Positions 42,762 to 52,451 are shown, counted from the stretch's first letter. The stretch: 64,000 nucleotides of DNA from Christiangramia gaetbulicola (GCF_003054225.1 NZ_QBKQ01000005.1:1-64000), one strand, 5' to 3'. Numbers and translations: made by a program. Notes: generated from the letters alone by a model not told the origin.

Positions 42762-44945
42762 ATGAATACAGTAAAAAAATCGGGAGTTGGGCAAGCCATA
42801 GATAGAGTAGAAGGCCATCTTAAAGTTACGGGAAAGGCCAAATATGCTTCTGAATTTCCAGTAGAAAATAAGGTTTACGCACAGGGTATCAACAGCACGA
42901 TCGCTAAAGGAGAGATCGTTTCTATAGATACTTCTGAAGCCGAAAAACTAGACGGGGTTCTAAAAGTAATTACCTATAAGAATGCCGAAAAGCTGAAGAC
43001 CTTTGATAAAGAAATGACCGCTATTGGAACAGATAGCATTGCACCGGTATTACAGAGCAATAAAGTAAATTATTACGGTGAATATGTGGGACTGGTGGTT
43101 GCCGAAACTTTTGAACAGGCACAGTATGCGGCACGTTTAGTAAAATTTGAATATAAAAAAGATCCTTCGGCCGTGATTAAATTTGAGGAGTCGAGATCTA
43201 AAGCCTATACTCCAGATAATGGATCTAATTATTCCCGCGGGGATATGCAGAAAGGCCTTTCTGAAGCAGATGTGGTGGTAGAGCAAACTTATAATACCCC
43301 TATTGAGCATCATCATCCTATGGAATTGCATGCGATCATCGCCTCTTGGGAAAATGGAAAAGTAATGGCCTACGCGAGCCAGCAGATGGTGGATGATGCC
43401 ACGATCGCTATTTCTTCTACTTTTCAAATTCCGAAGAAGGACGTTAGGGTCGTTTCTGCATTTGTCGGTGGAGGCTTCGGCTCAAAACTAAACCTGGAAC
43501 GGCACGCGATCATGGCGGTGATGGCAGCTAAAATGGTGGGCAGACCTGTACAGGTTACGGTTACCAGGACGCAGATGTTTACAAATACAGGAATGCGCCA
43601 GCAAAATGAGCAAAAAATGCGGATTGGAGCTAAAAATGACGGGATGCTAACGGCGCTCTCTCATGAAACGCTGTCCCACACCTCTACAAATATGGAATAC
43701 CAGGAACCCTGCGGAATGGTTTCAAAAATGCTTTATAAAGTGCCCCATAACGAGGTTACCTATAAGCTGATTCCCATGAACATTCAAACGCCTTTTGCGA
43801 TGAGAGCACCGGGCGAAGCCACGGGAAGTTTCGCCCTGGAATCTGCAATGGATGAAATGGCCTGGAAACTGAAAATGGACCCGATAGATTTCCGTATAAA
43901 AAATGACACGCAGACAGACCTTCATGAAAACCGACCTTTTTCATCGAGACTTCTGGTAGAATGTTTAAGGATAGGCGCAGATAAATTTGGTTGGAAAGAC
44001 CGAAAGATGGAGCCCGGAACGAACAAAAAAGGTAACTGGCTTATTGGCTATGGTGTGAGTGCGGCTTCCAGAAATTCACCATATCAAAGAACATATTCCA
44101 AAGTAATTCTGGACCTGGAGGATGATGGGAAAGTACATGCTACCATACAAATGGATGGGACAGATATTGGCACAGGTAGTTATACCATTATCGCGCAAAC
44201 CGCATCAGAATATTTAAAGATTCCTGTCGAGCAGGTTAGTGTGGAATTGGGGGATTCAAATTTCCCAGTTACTCCGGGTTCCGGCGGATCCTGGGGAGCG
44301 GCTTCCTATTGTAATGGAGCTAGAGCTGCCTGTGAAAATGCTGTAAAAGGTTTAAAAGATAATAGAAACATTCCCCAGGATGAAAACGTGGCTTTGGCTG
44401 AACTTCTGAAAAGAAACCAGATCAAAACTTTTGAAGCTGAGGGAATGGCAGAACCATCTAAAGAATTTGAAGAATATTCAGTCTTTTCTTTCGGCGCCAA
44501 CTTTTGTGAAGTTTGGGTAGATAAAGATACGGGAATGTACAGGATCAAAAGGATGGTAAATGTTGGTTCAGCAGGGAAGATCCTGAATCCAAAAACCGCC
44601 TACGGGCAGATCATAGGTGGTCTTACCATGGGTGCAGGAATGGTGATTGCTGAAAAAACACAGGTGGAGCCTAATTTCGGGAATTTTATCACCCGTTCTT
44701 TTGCAGATTATCATGTGCCGGTGAACCTGGATCTGGCCAATATAGATGTGGTGTTTCTACCTGAGGAAGATAAGATCGCCAATAAAATGGGAATAAAAGG
44801 GATTGGTGAACTGGGAATTACCAGTGTGGCGGCTTCTATTGCGAATGCGATATTCAACGCAACGGGTAAACGAATGAGGGACCTGCCTATCACACCGGAA
44901 AAACTAATTGAAGCCGAGGTAGAAGAAGGGGTTGCTATTTCCTGA
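42762..44945 (+). CDS. paoC: Aldehyde oxidoreductase molybdenum-binding subunit, PaoC-like
   Basis: The 727-residue catalytic subunit opens with GQAIDRVEGHLKVTGKAKYASE, the usual large-subunit start, without a signal peptide. Cofactor loops are FVGGGFGSKL, RAPGEATGSFALESAMDEM and GSGGSWGAASYC. The catalytic glutamate is in GIKGIGELGITS. It should oxidise aldehydes, aromatic ones in E. coli, to carboxylic acids in the periplasm using the MCD cofactor built by the operon upstream. Its natural substrate here is unknown. Confidence 0.92.
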   Translation: MNTVKKSGVGQAIDRVEGHLKVTGKAKYASEFPVENKVYAQGINSTIAKGEIVSIDTSEAEKLDGVLKVITYKNAEKLKTFDKEMTAIGTDSIAPVLQSNKVNYYGEYVGLVVAETFEQAQYAARLVKFEYKKDPSAVIKFEESRSKAYTPDNGSNYSRGDMQKGLSEADVVVEQTYNTPIEHHHPMELHAIIASWENGKVMAYASQQMVDDATIAISSTFQIPKKDVRVVSAFVGGGFGSKLNLERHAIMAVMAAKMVGRPVQVTVTRTQMFTNTGMRQQNEQKMRIGAKNDGMLTALSHETLSHTSTNMEYQEPCGMVSKMLYKVPHNEVTYKLIPMNIQTPFAMRAPGEATGSFALESAMDEMAWKLKMDPIDFRIKNDTQTDLHENRPFSSRLLVECLRIGADKFGWKDRKMEPGTNKKGNWLIGYGVSAASRNSPYQRTYSKVILDLEDDGKVHATIQMDGTDIGTGSYTIIAQTASEYLKIPVEQVSVELGDSNFPVTPGSGGSWGAASYCNGARAACENAVKGLKDNRNIPQDENVALAELLKRNQIKTFEAEGMAEPSKEFEEYSVFSFGANFCEVWVDKDTGMYRIKRMVNVGSAGKILNPKTAYGQIIGGLTMGAGMVIAEKTQVEPNFGNFITRSFADYHVPVNLDLANIDVVFLPEEDKIANKMGIKGIGELGITSVAASIANAIFNATGKRMRDLPITPEKLIEAEVEEGVAIS

Positions 44946-45016
44946 ACCGGGTAGCAACAATTGAATTGATTAAGTAAAAAAGGTATTTTTAGTATTCAAT
45001 TTTTTCAAGTCTAAGG

Positions 45017-45616
45017 ATGAAACCGGCAGTCAAAAATAACAAGCTTTTGAAATTGATATTCTTAGCTATCATTTCATTTTCTTTAACCTATTGTCAGGAG
45101 AATAAGGATAAAGGAGATGAAAAGGAAACTGCCAAAGTTGAAGAGCCTTCAGAAAATAAAAGCACCAAAAAGGCTATTCCGAATTATTATACCAGCGGTA
45201 TCCCAGTATATGAGAAGTTTGAAGATCTGGAACCTTTATTAAATATAGAAAACGATACCACTTATGTGCTTAATTTCTGGGCAACCTGGTGTAAACCTTG
45301 TATCAAGGAACTCCCACATTTTAAAGAACTGGATTCAATTTATAAGAAGGAAAAGATGAAGATCGTTCTGGTAAGCCTGGATTTCCCAAAAGATGTAGAT
45401 ACCAAACTTGTAGAATATGCCAAAGAAAATCAAATTGAAGATAAAGTGGTGGTCCTGCTCGATGGTAAGTATAATAACTGGATAGATAAGGTTTCTCCGG
45501 AATGGTCTGGTGCTATCCCCGCTACCTATATTTACAACCGGGAGCGTAATGAATTATTTCAGGGTGCTTTTGAAAATACCAAAGACCTTATAGACGTGAT
45601 TGAACCATTTTTATAA
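45017..45616 (+). CDS. TlpA-like thioredoxin-fold lipoprotein
   Basis: The 199-residue product has a membrane-targeting start ending SLTYCQEN, a probable lipobox, and a charged linker. A thioredoxin domain follows with the active site FWATWCKPCIKELP. TlpA-like proteins reduce disulfides in the periplasm. It lies 71 bp after paoC with AAGG close to the ATG, and is followed 17 bp later by a second thioredoxin-fold gene. The two may protect or assemble exported cysteine-rich enzymes, though that link is only positional. Confidence 0.85.
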   Translation: MKPAVKNNKLLKLIFLAIISFSLTYCQENKDKGDEKETAKVEEPSENKSTKKAIPNYYTSGIPVYEKFEDLEPLLNIENDTTYVLNFWATWCKPCIKELPHFKELDSIYKKEKMKIVLVSLDFPKDVDTKLVEYAKENQIEDKVVVLLDGKYNNWIDKVSPEWSGAIPATYIYNRERNELFQGAFENTKDLIDVIEPFL

Positions 45617-45633
45617 ACTAAATATATCTAATT

Positions 45634-46263
45634 ATGAAAAAGACATTTTTGCTGATAGCAGCCGCGATATTCCTGATGTCCTTTATAGGTTCCGGGCTAT
45701 CCGATCTGTCAAATGTATCGGGAATAGAGGTAGGAGATAAAGCGCCGGAATTCAAACTTAAGAACATCGACGGCAAGACTTATTCTTTTGACAATATAAA
45801 AGATGCCAACGGGAATACTCCTAAAGGTTACATCGTCGTATTCACCTGTAATACCTGTCCTTATGCAATCGCGAATGAGCAGCGTCTTATTGAGCTTCAT
45901 AACAAATATGCTCCAAAGGGATATCCAGTGGTCGCTATCCAGCCAAATGATCCTTCAGTTCAGCCTGGGGACAGCTTTGAGGCCATGAAAGAAAATGCCA
46001 AGGAAAAGGGCTTTCCTTTTTTATATCTTTTTGATGAAGGGCAGGAGGTGTATCCAAAGTATGGCGCTACAAAGACACCTGAGGTATATTTAGTAGATTC
46101 AAAAAGAATTCTACGTTATCATGGAGCGATAGATGATAGTCCTCGTGATGAAACTTCTGTAGATCAAAAGTTCGTGGAGGAGGCTATAAAAGCACTGGAT
46201 GCCGGGAAAGATCCTGAAAATAAAACCACCAAGGCAGTGGGTTGCAGCATTAAGACAGCTTAA
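45634..46263 (+). CDS. Exported AhpC/TSA-type thioredoxin family protein
   Basis: The 209-residue protein has a signal peptide (FLLIAAAIFLMSFIGSG). An AhpC/TSA-like domain follows with VGDKAPEFKLKNIDGK and the redox motif FTCNTCPYA. A cis-Pro loop lies at TKTPEVYLVD. This CNTCP form is typical of a thioredoxin subgroup in Bacteroidota; the peroxidase or reductase role is unclear. It ends the run of plus-strand genes and has a terminator. Confidence 0.85.
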   Translation: MKKTFLLIAAAIFLMSFIGSGLSDLSNVSGIEVGDKAPEFKLKNIDGKTYSFDNIKDANGNTPKGYIVVFTCNTCPYAIANEQRLIELHNKYAPKGYPVVAIQPNDPSVQPGDSFEAMKENAKEKGFPFLYLFDEGQEVYPKYGATKTPEVYLVDSKRILRYHGAIDDSPRDETSVDQKFVEEAIKALDAGKDPENKTTKAVGCSIKTA

Positions 46264-46283
46264 ATATCAGATAAATTTAAAAT

Positions 46284-46336
46284 AAGGCCAGATCATGCTC
46301 AGTGCTAGTAGTATTGAATTTGACCTGGCTTTTTTA
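46284..46336 (+). terminator. Terminator of the thioredoxin genes
   Basis: A long stem, AAGgCCAGaTCA with TGAcCTGGCTT (one bulge and one mismatch), is followed by TTTTTATTATTTT. It lies about 20 bp after the stop codon. Confidence 0.7.
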
Positions 46337-46383
46337 TTATTTTCAGATCTGGTCATTCAATTTTAATATTGCATATTATCGGT

Positions 46384-46728
46384 TTATTGGTTTTGGATCA
46401 ACCGAAAAAGAACCAGAATTACTCCTACCAGGAAGATCGAAGTGAAAATAAGCTTATTGTATTTTGCCAGCCAGTTGGGTAGGAAGATATCGAAGTTATC
46501 CTTTTGAGAATCGGAGTATTTTCTGGCAATTAGCGTTAAAGGACAAAATTTATTAAAGATCATTAATAACATACCTTCTCCAATGACCATTCCTATACCG
46601 ATCCAGGTAAGGGTAGTAATTTGGTTGAATACTCCGGAATATAAGACATAGAAGATCACCAGCACAAAAATCATCCAGATGATAGTATGGATCAGTTTGA
46701 TTGCCAGAAGCTTGTTTGCTTTATTCAT
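46384..46728 (-). CDS. Small membrane protein, DUF2784-like
   Basis: The 114-residue protein has three or four predicted transmembrane helices. The middle segment FCPLTLIARKYSDSQ, followed by NFDIFLPNWLAKY, resembles the conserved CPLT region of DUF2784-type membrane proteins. No function is known. It stands alone between the thioredoxin genes and a lipoprotein gene. Confidence 0.6.
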   Translation of the reverse strand: MNKANKLLAIKLIHTIIWMIFVLVIFYVLYSGVFNQITTLTWIGIGMVIGEGMLLMIFNKFCPLTLIARKYSDSQKDNFDIFLPNWLAKYNKLIFTSIFLVGVILVLFRLIQNQ

Positions 46729-46894
46729 TATTGTCAGTTTGCTTATTTAAAGCCATGAGGCCATATTATTTTCAATAAGTAATTCCCGTGGTTTTATGTA
46801 AATAAGTGTTGTCATTTAACTGTCTCAGCATAAAGTCGGCAAAATCTGCAAGGAAGATAACCTGTAACCATCAAAATAAAAGTATCATAAATTA

Positions 46895-46919
46895 AAATCG
46901 CCCCTAAAAGAGGCGATTT
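46895..46919 (-). terminator. Terminator of the 464-residue lipoprotein gene
   Basis: The stem AAATCGCC/GGCGATTT has a 9-nt loop. It lies 24 bp beyond the stop and is T-rich on the minus side. Confidence 0.7.
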
Positions 46920-46942
46920 CGTATTATATATTTTTTCCAGAT

Positions 46943-48337
46943 CTAATTTGGCTGCATCTTTATTTTTGGATCTATGGTAAAAGTACGTTCTGTTTCGCCA
47001 TAAATCGTAAAGACAAGATTATAGAATTCGAATCCTTCTATATAATCTGATCTCACATCGCCAATTAAAAATCCTTCCAGATCTGGTTCTGTATAGGTCC
47101 TGGTAAGGATCATTTCGCCGCCTTCTTCTTTTCGGTATACCTCTGTAATTATTATTGTTTCTCCGGTATCACTCTCTAAAGTTGTTCCACTCCAGAATAT
47201 TCTTCTGTTCGGGTTTACCAGCGCGATATGATTCTCAGGTACTGCTGAATTAGATGCAGTTGAGCTCCTGTTATCGGTAAAAAATACGGTCTCATTAAGG
47301 TTATCTGCCGTGATATTCCTGGTATCAACAGTGACCGTTACATAAGTATCTTCACCATCGTCGTTAGATTCTTCACAGTTAAGATAAATATGTTTGTATT
47401 CAGCGGTAGTGCCATCTGGATTCAATAGTTCCTGTACCTGGAGCCAGCTTAAAGTTCCAGCCTCGATATAATTTCCTGCAGTACCATAATTATCTGGCCA
47501 GTCTGTTAAGGTAATTTCATAATACAGATAAGGTTCAGACGCATCTATACCATCTTCGGGTGCAGGAACAGTAAGACATACCGGATCTGCATAGAATTGC
47601 CCGTCATTTCCTGTTTCTGGTGTTTGATCAAGATATAAAGGAGTTCCTAAACTTGAGGTTCCCAGATAAAGATCAAGGCTATAATTCGCGGTATAATGTC
47701 TGCCTGATTCTGTACAGTAATTCGCAAAGAAGCAAAGCGTTGAAAGTTCTTTCGGAGTAATATCAAAAAATAAATAACCATATAGATTAACCTGCCTGTC
47801 ATCAAAACAAAGCACGGGCACATCTACATAAGTTTTGGAACCAGCCCTGAGATCCCAGGTAAGAGGGAGGGGTGTTTCTACAAATACGGCATACTCACTA
47901 TCCATCTTCGGCGCTGCCCAGATCACATCTCCCGGAATTCCTCCATTATCGCTTAGCACCAGGAAATCGGTTAAAGTAACAGATACCGTGGTAGATCCAG
48001 ACGGAATAGGTATTTCTAATTCTTCATCGTAAGCAGTAAATAATCCATTCTCATCACTTAAGATCTCCACCACGAGATCAATTGGAGTATCTGATTCCCC
48101 GTAAGTAAGGGATAATTGTGCAAAAGCCGGGGTGGCATCAGAACATTCAGGCAGATCATCTATTTGTTGCCTTACCGCAGCCCTGTTAACCATTTCATTA
48201 AGTACGGGACCAAATGATAAAACGGCTATATCCTGGGAAATTTCAGGTTCGTTCGGAACAGATTCATCCTTATTACAGGAATAGAATAACAGCCCGATCA
48301 CAGCCATTAATACGAGGTGTAATTTTAATTTTCTCAT
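46943..48337 (-). CDS. Hypothetical lipoprotein
   Basis: The 464-residue product has a lipoprotein signal ending LFYSCNKDES and a beta-rich mature sequence with several Cys pairs (for example CFFANYC). Acidic loops are common. No catalytic motif or named domain is recognised. It should be an outer-membrane or surface lipoprotein. It is transcribed alone, away from the sensor kinase at 49135. Confidence 0.65.
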   Translation of the reverse strand: MRKLKLHLVLMAVIGLLFYSCNKDESVPNEPEISQDIAVLSFGPVLNEMVNRAAVRQQIDDLPECSDATPAFAQLSLTYGESDTPIDLVVEILSDENGLFTAYDEELEIPIPSGSTTVSVTLTDFLVLSDNGGIPGDVIWAAPKMDSEYAVFVETPLPLTWDLRAGSKTYVDVPVLCFDDRQVNLYGYLFFDITPKELSTLCFFANYCTESGRHYTANYSLDLYLGTSSLGTPLYLDQTPETGNDGQFYADPVCLTVPAPEDGIDASEPYLYYEITLTDWPDNYGTAGNYIEAGTLSWLQVQELLNPDGTTAEYKHIYLNCEESNDDGEDTYVTVTVDTRNITADNLNETVFFTDNRSSTASNSAVPENHIALVNPNRRIFWSGTTLESDTGETIIITEVYRKEEGGEMILTRTYTEPDLEGFLIGDVRSDYIEGFEFYNLVFTIYGETERTFTIDPKIKMQPN

Positions 48338-49134
48338 GAATTCAGATTTTTGTTACTAAACAGTACCTGTTCTCAATAAATCCTATGCATATTGATATAG
48401 ATCCTGCCTCGCAGCTTATTCCTATGGAATAAGTTTTTAAACGGATTGTATAGAGCCTTTTTCTATTTTAGAAAAACGCTAATACCTTTTTAATTCTTCG
48501 GGGGGATGCAATCGGGGGGAACCAATAAGTTTAAATCAAATCAACCTTTTCTAATAACTGTTTCTGAACGGGAAACGGCCAGAATTTAATACTTCTTTGT
48601 TATTTTAAAAGTCTGTAATTGAAATGTTTAAGCTAATAGTTTTATGAATTTAGCGAAGAAGAACTTCTTAGGGAAATTTTTTAGACCAACTCCCCACTAA
48701 ATCGCTATAATACTGAAAATGAGGGATTAGAAATGTATCTGGTCTCATAACTACAACTATCTTATAGCATAAGAGCTAATTATATATCGGCACCTTATAT
48801 TCCCGACGAACCTTAATACTGCATCTGAAAAATTAACTGGGACTTATATATTTGGCTCTTTTTAAAAAATGATAAATAAATAAATTATCATCGACGATGA
48901 AATTTTACACAAAGAATAACTGACAAGACTATGCAACTCTAGAGATAAATATTTCATCTAAATATCAGGTTTAATTCGTACCTTTTCTTTTGTTTTTTTG
49001 ACGTGACATATGTCAGGAAAATAAGTGAAGTCTTCAAAAATATAATATCCTGAAGAAGGATATATTCCCTCCCGGTGGTTTAGTTATTAGGTTAAAATAT
49101 TTTATAGCAAGGACATTTTAATTGTATCGATATC
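48338..49134. other. 797-bp gene-free intergenic region
   Basis: No credible open frame or RNA gene is seen. The region is strongly AT-rich except for two G6 tracts at 48500-48505 and 48514-48519, eight bases apart. It separates the divergent lipoprotein and LytS-type kinase genes and is longer than needed for two promoters. Confidence 0.4.
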
Positions 49135-50190
49135 GTGGGTAAAAAGTTAAGAAGCGTTGGCCTGCATATCCTCTTCTGGATTCTGGTCGTTTTGTATTTC
49201 GCCTGGGGATTTGGGTTTGGTCTGGATCCCATGAAATCTATTTATAACGCCATGTTTTTTATCCCGGGGCACCTTATCATGGTATACAGCCTTTTATATT
49301 TCCTGGTTCCTAAATTCCTTTTAAACCGGAAATACTGGCAGTTCTTCCTCGGGCTTATCATTCTGGTAGTTATCTGTGGATTTTATACGGTGGTTGCTCA
49401 ACTTTCCATCGCTTCAGATCCAAGGATGCAGGGAGCTACTTTTTCAGTAGGTAGAAATATTCTTCCATTCATACATATTGCAGCTATCGCGGCTTCCATT
49501 AAACTTCTTAAATACTGGTATATTCAAAGAAAACAAACCCAGGAGGCAGAGCAGCAAAGAACTATTGCCGAATTAAAATTATTGAAAGCGCAGCTTCATC
49601 CTCATTTTCTTTTTAATACGCTCAATAACCTGTATTCGCTTACCCTGGAATATTCACCAAATGCTCCGGAGATCGTCCTTAAATTATCGGCCCTGCTCAG
49701 GTTTATGATCTATGAAAGTAATTCCCCAAGGATCCCTTTATCTAAAGAGATCGACCTTTTACAAAACTATATAGCACTGGAAAAACTACGTTACGGGGAC
49801 AGGTTAGATATTTCTGTAAATATAAGTGGAGAAGTAGAAAAGTTCCAGATCGCTCCCTTATTGCTACTACCATTCCTGGAAAACGCTTTTAAGCATGGTA
49901 CCAGCAAACAGATCGACCAATGCTGGATAAGTTTTAACCTGGTTCAAAAAGGCGATATGTTGCGTTTTAAGCTGGTAAATAGCATAGATCCTGAATATTC
50001 TGAAAACACAAAGTTACCCTGTGGCCTAGGGCTGGAGAATGTAAGGAAAAGGCTTGATATCTATTATAAGGACAAATTCGAACTGGATTGTCAAAAACTG
50101 GAAGAAGTGTTCGTGATCAATTTAAAAGTTGAACTGGAACAATTAGAAGAACAGTACCTGGATAAATTACAACTAACCAAAATCGTTTAA
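49135..50190 (+). CDS. LytS-type sensor histidine kinase (module 1)
   Basis: The 351-residue protein has four predicted N-terminal helices, a short coiled linker and a His_kinase domain. The phosphoacceptor is H157 in QLHPHFLFNTLNNLYS. The ATPase half has LLLLPFLENAFKHG and CGLGLENVRKRLDIYY. It should phosphorylate the LytTR regulator encoded 2 bp downstream. The start is a GTG with no clear SD. A paralogous kinase lies at 57336. There is no obvious extracellular sensor domain, so the signal may be sensed in the membrane. Confidence 0.9.
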   Translation: MGKKLRSVGLHILFWILVVLYFAWGFGFGLDPMKSIYNAMFFIPGHLIMVYSLLYFLVPKFLLNRKYWQFFLGLIILVVICGFYTVVAQLSIASDPRMQGATFSVGRNILPFIHIAAIAASIKLLKYWYIQRKQTQEAEQQRTIAELKLLKAQLHPHFLFNTLNNLYSLTLEYSPNAPEIVLKLSALLRFMIYESNSPRIPLSKEIDLLQNYIALEKLRYGDRLDISVNISGEVEKFQIAPLLLLPFLENAFKHGTSKQIDQCWISFNLVQKGDMLRFKLVNSIDPEYSENTKLPCGLGLENVRKRLDIYYKDKFELDCQKLEEVFVINLKVELEQLEEQYLDKLQLTKIV

Positions 50191-50192
50191 AA

Positions 50193-50921
50193 ATGTCTTG
50201 CAAATGTATCATAGTAGATGATGAGCCTCCTGCCATTAAAGTGCTGGAGAATTATATAGCTTCTATAGCTCAGCTGGAGCTAATTTCGACCTGTAAGAAT
50301 GCTTTTGAAGCTCTTGATGAAATGCGTATTCACCGGCCCGATCTCATATTTTTAGATATCAATATGCCTAAACTTACCGGCACCGAGTTATTAAAGACGC
50401 TTTCTTATACTCCCAAGGTGATCTTTACGACTGCCCATAAGGATTTCGCTATTGAAGCTTTTGAACTTGATGCGGTAGACTATTTGCTTAAACCAATCTC
50501 TTTTGAGAGATTTCTGAAAGCCGTGAATAAAGTTCTTCAGATAAACTATCCCTTGCCTGAATCTCCAAATTTCGGGCTCAACTTTGTATACTTCAGGTCT
50601 GATAGAAAGATGGTTAAAGTTTTTATAGATGAGGTTCTGTATATTGAGAGTTTCAGGGATTATGTTATCATTCACATGGATGGGAACAGGGAGCTGCGGG
50701 TAAAACTGAGTCTTAACCAGGTAGATGAAATGCTTCCGGAAAATAAGTTCCTTAGAATACACAGGTCTTACATAGTTTCTATAGAAAAGATCACGGCATT
50801 TACCAAGACCGATGTTGAAATAGGCAAAATAGAATTACCTATTGGCAAGAGCTATTCGTATTCCTTTTTGAAATTGGTCCCGCAGAATTCAAATCTGCCT
50901 AACGGAGTGCCTGAAAGGTAA
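50193..50921 (+). CDS. LytTR-family response regulator (module 1)
   Basis: The 242-residue protein has a receiver domain with IIVDDEPP and the phosphorylated D55 in LIFLDINMP. The T and K positions are seen in IFTTAHKD and YLLKPISFERF. The LytTR DNA-binding domain covers about residues 125-235 (VLYIESFRDYVIIH, FLRIHRSYIVS). It is paired with the kinase just upstream and convergent with a haloperoxidase-like gene. It is paralogous to the regulator at 58486. Confidence 0.92.
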   Translation: MSCKCIIVDDEPPAIKVLENYIASIAQLELISTCKNAFEALDEMRIHRPDLIFLDINMPKLTGTELLKTLSYTPKVIFTTAHKDFAIEAFELDAVDYLLKPISFERFLKAVNKVLQINYPLPESPNFGLNFVYFRSDRKMVKVFIDEVLYIESFRDYVIIHMDGNRELRVKLSLNQVDEMLPENKFLRIHRSYIVSIEKITAFTKTDVEIGKIELPIGKSYSYSFLKLVPQNSNLPNGVPER

Positions 50922-50980
50922 TTACTGGATTCGCTGTTTTCCTGAAAACAGTATTTAAAGTCTATATCTCCCCGAATACA

Positions 50981-51012
50981 AAACCAGTCCGGTTTTGATG
51001 CCGGACTGGTTT
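50981..51012. terminator. Bidirectional terminator (module 1)
   Basis: A perfect 12-bp stem AAACCAGTCCGG/CCGGACTGGTTT with an 8-nt loop lies between the convergent LytTR regulator and haloperoxidase-like genes. Confidence 0.85.
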
Positions 51013-51028
51013 AAAAATTTTATGATGA

Positions 51029-52420
51029 TCATTTAAGTTTTTTGATCTCCCTAAGATTGTTTTCGAATACATACTGTCCAAGTTCCTTACCCTGTCTTTC
51101 TCCAACAACGATCGCATTTCTAAAGTGATAGCCTATATAGATCCTTGAGAGTGCGTTATCACGTGACATTTGCGAAAAGCTACTGATATGCCTGGTTCTA
51201 TCTGGTAGATTATAAGGACTGGTTAGATCCAGGTCACAATGGTCTGTATTAAAATAAGACTTGAACACTGCTGCGGCAGCACCACCATTATAAGCATGAG
51301 TTGAAGGATATTCGGGTGTTGGTGGAGTAGTGAAGGTTGGTGTCCATGTGGCATCACCTTCGGTTTCTGCTACACCATCTGAATCTCCTAAACGAATAGC
51401 GCTTATTGGTCTCCAGAAATTATAATAATACTTTCCGTCAAAGGAAGCAATATAGGCATCCATCTGAGACATTTGGATAAGACCGATAAGTCTTGCGGCT
51501 TCCCATCCGTCAAGTTTTTTCTGAACAATCAGGCTTCTGGCCATCCTGTTGTTAAAGCTTGAAGTATTTTCAACATAGAAAGCTCCAATCTCGGTTTGTT
51601 CGTCGGTCCTGTCTGGACAGGCTGTACAACCCAGGGCTTTTACTTCATTATAATCCTTTATGTATTCAGCAGAATTCAAAGGGAAGGGAGCCTGGTCACG
51701 AAACTGGTCTCCAGATTCTATACCGAAAGGAGCAAGGCTTCCCAGGTTAGGAGCATAAACCGCATTCGCTGGCCATATTGGAGGATTTGCCATCATCCAG
51801 GGCATAAAGTCAGATCTGAATTGTCCTGGCTCACTATAGTTTGGATAAGCAGCGAAACCTAAAGGGAAATCGCTGGACCGTTTTTGCAAAACTGCCTGGG
51901 TAGCTTGCTGGCCTATAGTGATCCCTCTGGATTTAAGATCAGAATCTTCTATTCCACTTAAAATTGAAGTCAGTAGTGCATCTGCGGCAGTGGTAGAGGC
52001 GGGGAATACCTGTGCCATCATATCCCTGGCTGCTTTAGAAACAGCAGCATCTGCAATAGAATGAATATTCTTTTTTGAAATACCGCTAACATCAACATTT
52101 GTATTATCCCCGGCATAGGTCTCATATTTTGGGACTACATTGTTAAGCGCGTCATGCATGGCCAGGGTGACCATCACGTAGATCTTCACTTCGGCTGGCT
52201 GAGGTAACCGGTTGTCTATAGATTGGCTTAACAATTCGTTCCACTGAATTACTACATCGCTACTGTATGAATTGATCATACCATTATTGAAGTTATCTGT
52301 AGCCTTACTGTTTGCAGAATTCAGTAGATCAGGATCGGTTGATTCCAGTTCATCCTTTTCACAGGAAACCAGAATAAAGAGGATTAATAATCCGTTTAAA
52401 ATTTTGGCAGTTGTTTTCAT
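51029..52420 (-). CDS. Vanadium-haloperoxidase/PAP2-like lipoprotein (module 1, motifs intact)
   Basis: The 463-residue protein has a lipoprotein signal ending LVSCEKDE. The three motifs of vanadium haloperoxidases and class C acid phosphatases are present: K330-x6-R337-P (KYYYNFWRP), PSTH with H375, and SR-x5-H with R426 and H432 (SRIYIGYH). These residues bind vanadate or phosphate and act as acid-base. The enzyme could oxidise halides with peroxide or act as a phosphatase; sequence alone does not decide. The gene is convergent with the LytS/LytTR pair and has a paralog at 59288. Confidence 0.85.
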   Translation of the reverse strand: MKTTAKILNGLLILFILVSCEKDELESTDPDLLNSANSKATDNFNNGMINSYSSDVVIQWNELLSQSIDNRLPQPAEVKIYVMVTLAMHDALNNVVPKYETYAGDNTNVDVSGISKKNIHSIADAAVSKAARDMMAQVFPASTTAADALLTSILSGIEDSDLKSRGITIGQQATQAVLQKRSSDFPLGFAAYPNYSEPGQFRSDFMPWMMANPPIWPANAVYAPNLGSLAPFGIESGDQFRDQAPFPLNSAEYIKDYNEVKALGCTACPDRTDEQTEIGAFYVENTSSFNNRMARSLIVQKKLDGWEAARLIGLIQMSQMDAYIASFDGKYYYNFWRPISAIRLGDSDGVAETEGDATWTPTFTTPPTPEYPSTHAYNGGAAAAVFKSYFNTDHCDLDLTSPYNLPDRTRHISSFSQMSRDNALSRIYIGYHFRNAIVVGERQGKELGQYVFENNLREIKKLK

Positions 52421-52443
52421 GATCTTGAATTAATTGATTTGAT

Positions 52444-52451
52444 CAAATGTA
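52444..52451 (-). promoter_or_regulatory. Candidate -7 promoter element (TACATTTG)
   Basis: On the minus strand TACATTTG fits TAnnTTTG and lies 23 bp upstream of the haloperoxidase-like gene start. No clear -33 element is seen. The same octamer at the same distance precedes the lipoprotein gene at 6157. Confidence 0.3.
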
